Both the position numbers and the translations under genes were made by a program. DNA of 64,000 nt from Ruania halotolerans (GTDB taxonomy: Bacteria; Actinomycetota; Actinomycetes; Actinomycetales; Beutenbergiaceae), in assembly GCF_021049285.1 (NCBI RefSeq), contig NZ_CP088017.1, positions 4,206,414 through 4,270,413 on the forward strand, read 5' to 3'. Shown piece after piece: positions 36,482 to 44,119 of the stretch (its first letter is position 1; each line of letters begins with the position of its first letter). The notes below the pieces were generated by a model that worked only from the letters and a program-made list of their open reading frames with translations, did not search any database and was not told the origin of the DNA.

Positions 36482-37540
36482 ATGTCGCGACTGTCGGTCA
36501 CCGTGCCGCTCACCGAGGGGCTGACGCTGTTCGAAATCGGCATGCCGCTGGAAGCGCTCGGCTACGACTGGGACCCCGCGCGCGGTCCGCTGTACGACGT
36601 GATCCTCTGCGGCGATCCGCGGGGTGTGCGCACGCACACGGGAGCGCAGCTCACCCCCGAGCGTCCACTGAGCGCGCTGTCCGACGGGGACATGGTCGTG
36701 GTGCCAGGGGGACGGCCGGGCCGGCCGATCGACCGGCAGCTGGTCCACGAACTACGGCAGGCAGCAGAGCGGGGCACCCGGATCGCGGCGCTGTGCACCG
36801 GTACGTTCGCACTCGCGGAGGCGGGCCTGCTCGATGGCCGCCGCGCCACCACCCACTGGCGGCATGCGCCGCTCCTGCAGCGGATGTACCCCCGGATCGA
36901 GCTCGACGCGCGCGCCCTCTACGTGGAAGACAACGGCATCTTCACCAGTGCCGGCTCGGCCGCCGGCCTCGACCTGTGCCTGCACCTGATCCGGCGCGAC
37001 CACGGGGAGCGCGTAGCGAACACCATCGCGCGCAATCTCGTGATCGCCTCCCACCGCGACGGGGATCAGGCCCAGTACGTCACAGCCGAGCCGCTGGAGG
37101 ACCGCGCCGCCTGGCTCAATCATCTCCGGGATTGGCTCCGCAGGAACCTCGTCCGACCCGTGACCCTGACCGAGCTGGGACAGGCAGCGAACCTCTCCGC
37201 GCGCACCCTGGCCCGCAGATTCCAACGGGATGTCGGCACCACGCCCATGCGGTGGGTGGCTGCAGAGCGGATCGCGATGGCCAAGGAGCTCCTCGAAGCG
37301 ACCGACCTGACCATCGACCGGATCTCCTTCGATGTCGGTTTTGGATCGCCCGTGACATTCCGCGCCGCCTTCGCTAGAGAGGTCGGGATCTCTCCTGGGC
37401 TGTATCGCACCCGCTTCTCCACCAGGCAGGAGGCCGACGACTCGGCCACCGTCCACCAGACAGGAGAGCGCACATTCAGCGGCGGGCGCGCATCCGCCAG
37501 AGCAGCCAGACGAAGTACGGCGTTCCGATCGCCGCAGTGA
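36482..37540 (+). CDS. GlxA-family AraC-type regulator
   Basis: 352 aa. N-terminal DJ-1/PfpI-like amidotransferase-fold domain (residues about 5-170, with ALCTGTFALAEAGLLDGR around the nucleophile-elbow Cys) fused to a C-terminal AraC helix-turn-helix pair (LSARTLARRFQRDVGTTPMRW and ISFDVGFGSPVTFRAAFAREVG). The C-terminal 30 or so residues are low-complexity, and the gene overlaps the convergent permease gene by 65 bp. Target unknown; the small gene at 36169 is a candidate. Confidence 0.9.
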   Translation: MSRLSVTVPLTEGLTLFEIGMPLEALGYDWDPARGPLYDVILCGDPRGVRTHTGAQLTPERPLSALSDGDMVVVPGGRPGRPIDRQLVHELRQAAERGTRIAALCTGTFALAEAGLLDGRRATTHWRHAPLLQRMYPRIELDARALYVEDNGIFTSAGSAAGLDLCLHLIRRDHGERVANTIARNLVIASHRDGDQAQYVTAEPLEDRAAWLNHLRDWLRRNLVRPVTLTELGQAANLSARTLARRFQRDVGTTPMRWVAAERIAMAKELLEATDLTIDRISFDVGFGSPVTFRAAFAREVGISPGLYRTRFSTRQEADDSATVHQTGERTFSGGRASARAARRSTAFRSPQ

Positions 37541-39620
37541 CCAGTCCTGCGGGCAGCTGCGCCGGTGCGATCACCACCCGGCCGACGATGTCGGCCACCA
37601 CCACCAGCAACGCGCCCAGCAGCGCAGCCAGCGGCAACAGCAACCGGTGCCGCTTCCCGATCAACAGCCGGGCGGCGTGGGGCGCCACGAGACCGACGAA
37701 GGCGATCACGCCCACACTGGCCGTGGCGGCCGCGGTCAGGAGCACCGCCAGGCCGAGCACTCCTCGTCGAACCTGCGGTACCCGAATACCGAGGGCACGT
37801 GGTGTGGTCTCATCGAATTGGAGCAGGTCCAGGTCCCGGTGCCACGGCACCAGAGCCACCGCCGTCACAACGAGGACCACCGCCAGCGGCGGGAGGGAGC
37901 TGAAGCTGGCCCCGTAGGTGGATCCACCCAACCAGGTCAGGGCGGCGTTCTGGCTCCACGGGTCGGTGCGCACCAGCAGCAACGTGGTGAGGGCGCTCGC
38001 CGCGGCGCCCAGTCCCACACCCACGAGCACCAGCCGCCCCTGGTCGGCCGAGCCGCGAGCGCCGAGCACGAAGATCGCCGCTGTCGCCGCGGCGGCACCG
38101 ATCAGCGCACCGCCGAGAGTCTGCGCGAATCCCACGGTGGAGCCCGCCACGATGGTGATCACAGCCCCGAGCCCAGCGCTGGCGGAGATCCCCAGGATGC
38201 CCGGGTCGGCGAGTGGGTTCCGCGTCACCGCCTGCACGAGTGCGCCCGCAAGAGCCAAAGCGGCACCGGCCAGCAGGGCGGCCAGCACCCGCGGGATCCG
38301 CGTCTCCAGGATGATCTCCACCCGGACAGATGCCACCTGCTGTATCCAGTTCGAGACGTCGCCGAGCAAGATCGTGGAATCACCGAGCAGAGTCCCCGCC
38401 AGAGAGGCACCCACCAGCGCCGTCAGCACCGCGAGCAGCACGGCCCCTGGCGCCCGCCGGCCGATGGAGGTCCCGCTACGCATCGTCGCGAGCGCCTCCC
38501 CAGCCAGTCCGGTGCGCATCCGCTGTGCGAGCGCGACCATGAACGCCGACCCGAGCAGCGTGGTCACCACCCCGGTGGGCAGCGTGACCCCGCTGACCGA
38601 CCCGAACGCCGCACGCACCGCCACATCCGCCGTCAGCACCAATGCGATTCCGGCCACTGCACTGATCGGGATGAGCACTCGGTGCCGGCGCAAGGGTGGA
38701 ATCACCCGGGCGAGCATGCGCATCAGGGCAGGTGCGCACAGACCGACGAAACCGATCGGACCAGCCACGGTGACCGCCGTCGTGGCCAGCAGCACGGCGA
38801 ACGCCACCAGTACCAAGCGTGTGCGCCCCACGGCCACCCCGAGCGACCGGGCGGCATCGTCGCCCAGCTGGAGCAGGTCCAGGCGACGCCCGAGCAAGAT
38901 CAGGGCAGCAATGCCCACGATCACCACCGGCGCCAGGGCGGTGACGGCGGCCGAACCGTTCTGCGAGAGGGTTCCAGCGCCCCAGGCGAAGAGCCCCTGG
39001 GTCTGCCACGGGAACAGCAACAGCAGGACCGAGGTGATCGCGGAGAGCCCCAACGTGAGTGCGGAACCGGCGAGCACGAGCCGGATCGCGGAGACCTGCG
39101 CACCGGCGGAGACGGCGATCACCACCACCGCAGCGGCGAGGCCGCCGAGGAAGGCCACGGCTGCACTACCGAAGATCCCGGTGGGAATGCCGATGACGGC
39201 CAGCACGGTCAACGCCAGGTAGGCGCCGGCGTTCACGGCCGTGGTATCCGGCGAGGCGAGCGGATTGCGGGCCACCCCCTGCATCGCGGCGCCGGCGGCA
39301 CCGAGAGCAGAGCCGACCACGAGTGCGGCCAGCAGTCGCGGGATTCGCGACTGCGCGAGGACGTGCGCATCGGTGCCGACCGGCTGCCCGGTGAGCAGTG
39401 CCCACAGACCCGAGACATTGAGGTCGGCAGTGCCCTGCGTGAGATGGACGACGACGGCGCCACCGAGCCAGAGCAGCACACCCAGGACCGCCACCAGCAC
39501 CGGCCAGGACATCCCCTGGGCGTCCCGGGTGGTACTGGCGGTAGCCGTGGCAGCAGTCTGAGGTGCGCTCGGGTCGGCGGTGGGCCGGTCCAGCGCTTGG
39601 GTGGTGGCGCCGTCGTTCAT
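37476..39620 (-). CDS. fused double permease of an iron-siderophore ABC importer
   Basis: 714 aa. Two FecCD-type permease halves in one chain (about 35-360 and 385-714), each with the RIPRLLAALVVGSALGAAGA / RIPRVLAALLAGAALALAGA signature and GFVGL cytoplasmic loops, around 20 membrane helices in all; this is the FhuB-like fused arrangement. Start ATG 39620 lies 1 bp after the binding-protein stop. Its 3' end overlaps the convergent glxA-like gene. Confidence 0.92.
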   Translation of the reverse strand: MNDGATTQALDRPTADPSAPQTAATATASTTRDAQGMSWPVLVAVLGVLLWLGGAVVVHLTQGTADLNVSGLWALLTGQPVGTDAHVLAQSRIPRLLAALVVGSALGAAGAAMQGVARNPLASPDTTAVNAGAYLALTVLAVIGIPTGIFGSAAVAFLGGLAAAVVVIAVSAGAQVSAIRLVLAGSALTLGLSAITSVLLLLFPWQTQGLFAWGAGTLSQNGSAAVTALAPVVIVGIAALILLGRRLDLLQLGDDAARSLGVAVGRTRLVLVAFAVLLATTAVTVAGPIGFVGLCAPALMRMLARVIPPLRRHRVLIPISAVAGIALVLTADVAVRAAFGSVSGVTLPTGVVTTLLGSAFMVALAQRMRTGLAGEALATMRSGTSIGRRAPGAVLLAVLTALVGASLAGTLLGDSTILLGDVSNWIQQVASVRVEIILETRIPRVLAALLAGAALALAGALVQAVTRNPLADPGILGISASAGLGAVITIVAGSTVGFAQTLGGALIGAAAATAAIFVLGARGSADQGRLVLVGVGLGAAASALTTLLLVRTDPWSQNAALTWLGGSTYGASFSSLPPLAVVLVVTAVALVPWHRDLDLLQFDETTPRALGIRVPQVRRGVLGLAVLLTAAATASVGVIAFVGLVAPHAARLLIGKRHRLLLPLAALLGALLVVVADIVGRVVIAPAQLPAGLVTAAIGTPYFVWLLWRMRARR

Positions 39621-39621
39621 G

Positions 39622-40623
39622 TCACTCGCTGAGTACGCGGACCAGGTCGTCCGACCATGCCGCCATGGACGCGGGGCCTCCATATGCCCAGATGCCCACA
39701 GCCGCCTCGTGCACCTGACCGGCCTGAACGAAGGGCAGGTTTTCCCAGAGCGGGTTGCCGGCCATCATGGTGCCCACCACGTCCTCGTCGTCCTCGTTGC
39801 CCCAGTACAGGAACTGCGTGTCATCAGGGAGCTGAGTGAGACCCTCGAGGTCGAGGTAGGACAGGCCGTAGCCGTCGTCACCCGGATCCTCCCAGGCGCT
39901 GCCCAGACCCATCTCCAGGGCCACGGCCTGCACCGAGGAACGGGGGCCGTGCATCCGGATGCTCAGCGTGGCCCCTTCGGCGTACGGGGAGGTGAGCACC
40001 ACCGGCGCACCGGTGAGGCCGGCGTCGGCAATGGCGGCAGTGTTCTCGGCGATGGTGGCGTCGAACTCGGCGAGCGCAGCCTCGGCCTCAGCCTCCTGGC
40101 CCAGCAAGCTGGCCACGGTCTCGAACGAGGTTCGCATCGTGCCGAGCGGGTCGGAGCCGTCGGCACTCTCGAGGAGTACCACCGGTGCGATTCTCTCCAT
40201 CTGCTCCATCGCCTCTTCCGGGATGGAGGTGGGGCTTCCGATGATCAGCTCGGGCTCGAGCTCTGCAATCGCCTCGATGCTCGGCTCGCGGCGGGTGCCG
40301 ACGTCCCGTGGCTCGGTGCGCAATGGCTCAGAGTTGCCGACCCAGCTGGTGTAACCGGCAACGTCGGAAAGTCCAACGAGGTCCACACCCAACGTGGTGA
40401 CCATCTCGGCCTGGTTCCACTCGAGCGCGACCACGTCCTGCGCCGGGGCATCGAGGGTGACCTCCTCCCCACGGGCGTCAGTGATGGTGACGGGGCCGGC
40501 GTCGGTGGTGGTGTCCTCGCTGCTGGTCGTCGGATCGTTCGTGGCAGCGTCGGTGGTGCCGCACGCAGCCAGGGCGGTAGCCGCCAGCAGGGCGGTGGCA
40601 ATCATGGCAGGGGCAGTTCTCAT
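39622..40623 (-). CDS. iron-siderophore-binding lipoprotein
   Basis: 333 aa. Signal peptide with lipobox LAAC, Thr/Ser-rich linker, then a FecB/FhuD-type binding protein (VTITDARGEEVTLDAPAQDVVALEWNQAEMV; ELEPELIIGSP). AAGGA upstream of ATG 40623. Middle gene of the operon ATPase - binding protein - permease. Siderophore not identifiable from sequence. Confidence 0.92.
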   Translation of the reverse strand: MRTAPAMIATALLAATALAACGTTDAATNDPTTSSEDTTTDAGPVTITDARGEEVTLDAPAQDVVALEWNQAEMVTTLGVDLVGLSDVAGYTSWVGNSEPLRTEPRDVGTRREPSIEAIAELEPELIIGSPTSIPEEAMEQMERIAPVVLLESADGSDPLGTMRTSFETVASLLGQEAEAEAALAEFDATIAENTAAIADAGLTGAPVVLTSPYAEGATLSIRMHGPRSSVQAVALEMGLGSAWEDPGDDGYGLSYLDLEGLTQLPDDTQFLYWGNEDDEDVVGTMMAGNPLWENLPFVQAGQVHEAAVGIWAYGGPASMAAWSDDLVRVLSE

Positions 40624-40651
40624 CGGTTCCTTCTTCGCGTTCGTGGCCGAG

Positions 40652-41491
40652 TCACTCGGCCTGTGTGGCGGCGACCAGGTCGGCCGGCGTGCGCAGCAGC
40701 TGCCGCGGGACGTGCACATGGGGCACGCGTGTGTGCGTCCCGATCTCGACCACGATGTCGATCTCGAAGACGTCGCTGAGGAGGTCGCTGCGCAGGGCCT
40801 CAGTCGGCGAACCGTCGGCCACCACACGCCCGTGGCTGAGCACCACCACCCGGTCCGCGAGTGCTGCCGCCTGGTTCAGGTCGTGCAGGACCGCGCCGAC
40901 GGCGATGCCGTGCTCGTCAGCCAGTTCGCGGATGAGCTCGAGCACCTCCACCTGATAACGCAGGTCGAGGTGATTGGTCGGTTCGTCCAGCAGCAGTACA
41001 TCGGTGTCCTGTGCCAGGGCACTGGCGATCCAGACGCGCTGCAGCTGGCCGCCGGAGAGCTCGTCGATCATGTCGCCGGCGCGCTCGGTCAGCCGGGTCA
41101 GGGCGAGGGCATGCTCGATACGGTCACGCCCGTGGGGATCGTTGCCCCGCCAGCGTGACTTGTGTGGGTGGCGGCCGAACTCCACGGCATCGCGCACGGT
41201 CACCCCGGCTGGGGTGGGCCGGCTCTGCGAGAGCATCGCGATCTCCCGGGCGAACTCACGGGCGGTCAAGTCGCCGGCCGATCGCCCGTCACGGAGGGTG
41301 ACGGCGCCGGCCCGGATCCGTTGCAGCCGCGCCACGCCCCGCAGCAATGTCGACTTCCCGGATCCATTCGGGCCCACGAGAGCGGTCACCTCACCGGGCA
41401 CGAGCCTCAGTTCGGCGTCACTGACGACGTCTCCCGCACCGTAGGTGATGCACACCTCGCGGGCGTGCAGCCAGGGTTGAGCATCGGACAT
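40652..41491 (-). CDS. iron-siderophore ABC transporter ATPase
   Basis: 279 aa. Walker A GPNGSGKST, signature LSGGQ, Walker B VLLLDEP and the H-loop (VLHDLNQA): a FepC/FecE-type ATPase. ATG 41491 has CGGAG 5 nt upstream; GTG 41497 is in frame. First gene of the operon, 25 bp behind an IdeR-type box. Confidence 0.94.
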   Translation of the reverse strand: MSDAQPWLHAREVCITYGAGDVVSDAELRLVPGEVTALVGPNGSGKSTLLRGVARLQRIRAGAVTLRDGRSAGDLTAREFAREIAMLSQSRPTPAGVTVRDAVEFGRHPHKSRWRGNDPHGRDRIEHALALTRLTERAGDMIDELSGGQLQRVWIASALAQDTDVLLLDEPTNHLDLRYQVEVLELIRELADEHGIAVGAVLHDLNQAAALADRVVVLSHGRVVADGSPTEALRSDLLSDVFEIDIVVEIGTHTRVPHVHVPRQLLRTPADLVAATQAE

Positions 41492-41515
41492 CGGCACTCC
41501 GAAGCGAGATAGAAA

Positions 41516-41534
41516 TTAGGTTCCGCTTACCTAA
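41516..41534. promoter_or_regulatory. IdeR/DmdR iron box
   Basis: TTAGGTTCCGCTTACCTAA matches 16 of 19 positions of the IdeR/DtxR consensus TTAGGTTAGGCTAACCTAA. Directly upstream of the siderophore-uptake operon, so repression by iron-loaded IdeR is expected. Confidence 0.85.
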
Positions 41535-41608
41535 CCAAGGCTTACCTACCTTCGCCAGAGCGTCCCACTATCCAAGACGCACTTCGGCCGCGGAGCCACG
41601 CTCACCGA

Positions 41609-41674
41609 TCTGAACCCACTTTTCCCGTGTGAACCCCTCGCAGCGCGGATTCACACGGGAAAAGTGGGTTCAGA
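41609..41674. repeat. 66-bp palindromic interspersed repeat, copy 3
   Basis: The most symmetric copy: outer arms TCTGAACCCACTTTTCCCG and CGGGAAAAGTGGGTTCAGA, 19 bp and perfectly complementary. Located between cca (its 3' side) and the iron operon. Confidence 0.88.
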
Positions 41675-41683
41675 CGGCGAGAG

Positions 41684-41767
41684 GGTGCGGGGTGCGGGTG
41701 CGGTGCGGGGTGCGGGGTGCGGGGTGCGGGGTGCGGGGTGCGGGGTGCGGGGTGCGGGGTGCGGGGA
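41684..41767. repeat. 7-bp GC-rich minisatellite
   Basis: About eleven tandem copies of GCGGGGT, mostly perfect, ending 6 bp from the cca stop codon. GGGG runs every 7 nt on the plus strand favour G-quadruplex formation and replication slippage. Confidence 0.9.
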
Positions 41768-41773
41768 TGATCG

Positions 41774-43255
41774 TCAGCCCTGCTGGGACTCCCACCAGGT
41801 GAGCAGTTCGCGCTTCGCCTCATCCTCGCCGAGCGGGCCACGCTCCATTCGCAGCGCGAGCATGTGCTTGTAGGCGGCTCCGACCTGCCGACCGGGCCCA
41901 ATCCGCAGGATCTCCATGATCGCGTTGCCGTCCAGATCGGGCCGGATGGCCTGGAGTTCCTCTTCCTCTGCGAGCGCCGCGATCCGGTTCTCCAGATCGT
42001 CGTAGGCGTGGGCGAGGCGGGCAGCCTTGCGCTTGTTCCGCGTCGTGCAGTCGGCCCGGGTGAGCCGGTGCAGACGTTCGAGTTGGTCGCCGGCATCGGT
42101 GACGTAGCGGCGCACTGCGGAGTCGGTCCACGAGGCGTCCCCATACCCGTGGAACCGCAGGTGTAACGCCACGAGCTTGGTGACCGCCTGGGTGGTGGCC
42201 TTGTCGAACCGCAGCGCCTTCATCCGCTTGGCGGTCATCTTGGCGCCGACGACCTCATGGTGGTGGAAGCTCACGCCGCCCCCCGGCTCCATCCGCCTGG
42301 TGGCGGGCTTTCCGACGTCATGCATCACCGCAGCCAGCCGCAGCACCAGGTCCGGGGCGGGCACTGGGCCATCCGGCCCGGTCTCCAGGTCGATCGCCTG
42401 GTCCAGCACAGTCAGGGTGTGCTCGTAGACGTCTTTGTGCCGGTGGTGCTCATCGATCGTGAGCTGCAGATCAGGCAGTTCGGGCAGCACATAGTCAGCG
42501 AGGTGGGTGTAGACCATCAGCTCGAGCCCGCGCCGCGGCGCGGGCGCCACCAGCAACTTCACCAACTCTGCCTGGACCCGCTCAGCGGAGACGATCTCGA
42601 TCCGCCTCGCCATCGCCGTCATCGCCGAGAGCACGCCCGGGTCCACATCCAGCCCGAGCTGCGCCGCGAACCGCACCGCTCGCATCATCCGCAACGGGTC
42701 GTCGTCGAAGGACTGCTCCGGCGAAGCCGGGGTGCGCAGCACGCCGTCAGCGAGATCCTTCAAACCGTTGAAGGGGTCCACGAACGCCAGGTCCGGCAAT
42801 CGCAGTGCCATCGCGTTGACGGTGAAGTCGCGGCGGGAGAGGTCGCCATCCAAGGTGTCGCCGTAGACCACGTCGGGTTTGCGCGACGAGGGGTTGTACG
42901 CCTCGGTGCGGTAGGTGGTGACCTCCACGATCACGTCTCCGCGGCGGGCTCCGATGGTGCCGAACTCACGGCCCATATCCCAGTGCGCATCTCCCCAGGC
43001 GGCCAGCAGCCGTTCGCTCTCCTCCGGCCGGGCGGAGGTGGCGAAGTCAAGATCGACGCCAGGTTTGCCGAGGAACGCGTCACGCACCGGCCCACCCACG
43101 AGCGCCAACTCGAATCCGGCGTCGGCGAACACCTGCCCGAGTTCGATCGCCTGCGGTGCATGCGTGGTGATCACGCCGAGCGCGGTGCGCAGCAGCTCGA
43201 CGGGTTCGGGCCCGGGAGTCTCACGTGTGGTCGGCACAGCAGTACAGCCTGCCAT
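41774..43255 (-). CDS. cca: CCA tRNA nucleotidyltransferase
   Basis: 493 aa. Adds or repairs the 3' CCA of tRNAs. Class II polymerase head with GGPVRDAFLG and DLDFAT metal ligands, the RRDFTVNAMA motif and DDDPLRMMRAVRFAAQL; an HD domain (MHDVGKPATRR) follows in the C-terminal half. ATG 43255, with a weak ribosome-binding site. Divergent from the NUDIX gene across a 326-bp spacer. Confidence 0.95.
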   Translation of the reverse strand: MAGCTAVPTTRETPGPEPVELLRTALGVITTHAPQAIELGQVFADAGFELALVGGPVRDAFLGKPGVDLDFATSARPEESERLLAAWGDAHWDMGREFGTIGARRGDVIVEVTTYRTEAYNPSSRKPDVVYGDTLDGDLSRRDFTVNAMALRLPDLAFVDPFNGLKDLADGVLRTPASPEQSFDDDPLRMMRAVRFAAQLGLDVDPGVLSAMTAMARRIEIVSAERVQAELVKLLVAPAPRRGLELMVYTHLADYVLPELPDLQLTIDEHHRHKDVYEHTLTVLDQAIDLETGPDGPVPAPDLVLRLAAVMHDVGKPATRRMEPGGGVSFHHHEVVGAKMTAKRMKALRFDKATTQAVTKLVALHLRFHGYGDASWTDSAVRRYVTDAGDQLERLHRLTRADCTTRNKRKAARLAHAYDDLENRIAALAEEEELQAIRPDLDGNAIMEILRIGPGRQVGAAYKHMLALRMERGPLGEDEAKRELLTWWESQQG

Positions 43256-43581
43256 GCTCGAGTGCCTGCCAGTTCCGCGTCATCGCACGAGGCCGATCCC
43301 GCAGATCCACGCACACGCGGGTGAAGGCCCGTCGTCGATGCGACACCTCCTAGCCGCGAGATCACGGGACGATCCGGGTCGTCACTCTCCCCGCACGACG
43401 GCAAACTCTCACCAGGGAAACACTCGAGAGGAGGGCCACTCGAGAAGCGTCGAATCGACGGCACAGTGCCATCCAGGGAGCCTGCGAAGGGCCGTTTCGA
43501 GGAGTGATTCCAGGTGGTGCCAGGCGGGCACGCACGGCCCGGCATGCCGCGCACCGGCATGGCCTTGATTACAGTGTCGTT
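43256..43581. other. spacer between cca and the NUDIX gene
   Basis: 326 bp without a convincing gene. TACAGT at 43571-43576 sits just before the NUDIX start codon as a likely -10, which would give a leaderless transcript. Nothing else recognisable was seen. Confidence 0.5.
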
Positions 43582-44109
43582 ATGTCCGCCGCTGTTCCGA
43601 CCCCTGGGCCGCGGGTGCCGAAGCCCTCGCAGCCGATGCGTCTGCGGCGCTCGTACACCGCCGGTCTGCCCGTGGTGGACGAGACCTCCGCCGGCGGGTT
43701 GGTGGTGGCCGTCCGCGCCGGCCAGGCGTACACGGCGATCATCGCGCGGCGCAATCGGGCCGGCCGGCTCGAGTGGTGTCTACCCAAGGGGCACCTGGAG
43801 GGCGCGGAGACCGCCGAACAGGCCGCCGTCCGGGAGATCGCCGAAGAGACCGGGATCGAAGGGCAGGTGCTGCGCCATCTGGCCACCATCGACTACTGGT
43901 TCGCCGGACACGACCGCCGCGTGCACAAGGTGGTGCACCACTATCTGCTCGAGGCACTCCGTGGGGAGTTGACCATCGAGAACGATCCCGACCATGAAGC
44001 GGAGGACGTCGCCTGGGTCGCACTCGCCGACGTGGCGTCCAGACTCGCCTATCCGAATGAGCGTCGGGTGGTTGCGACCGCACGGGACATCCTCGAGGGC
44101 CGCGCGTGA
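43582..44109 (+). CDS. NUDIX hydrolase
   Basis: 175 aa. Complete NUDIX box (GHLEGAETAEQAAVREIAEE with TG following), so it hydrolyses a nucleoside-diphosphate-linked compound; position next to cca and murJ is standard in actinobacteria. The ATG at 43582 has no Shine-Dalgarno and lies 6 bp after a -10-like TACAGT, which suggests leaderless translation. Confidence 0.93.
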   Translation: MSAAVPTPGPRVPKPSQPMRLRRSYTAGLPVVDETSAGGLVVAVRAGQAYTAIIARRNRAGRLEWCLPKGHLEGAETAEQAAVREIAEETGIEGQVLRHLATIDYWFAGHDRRVHKVVHHYLLEALRGELTIENDPDHEAEDVAWVALADVASRLAYPNERRVVATARDILEGRA

Positions 44110-44119
44110 TGGGCCGAGG

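Noticed and set aside
37647..39632. 661-codon open frame opposite the double permease
   Set aside because: Low-complexity His/Arg/Gly sequence without any domain; a GC-driven shadow of the permease gene.
43171..43560. 129-codon minus-strand frame upstream of cca
   Set aside because: Would start inside the spacer and overlap the cca start in another frame; no coding character.
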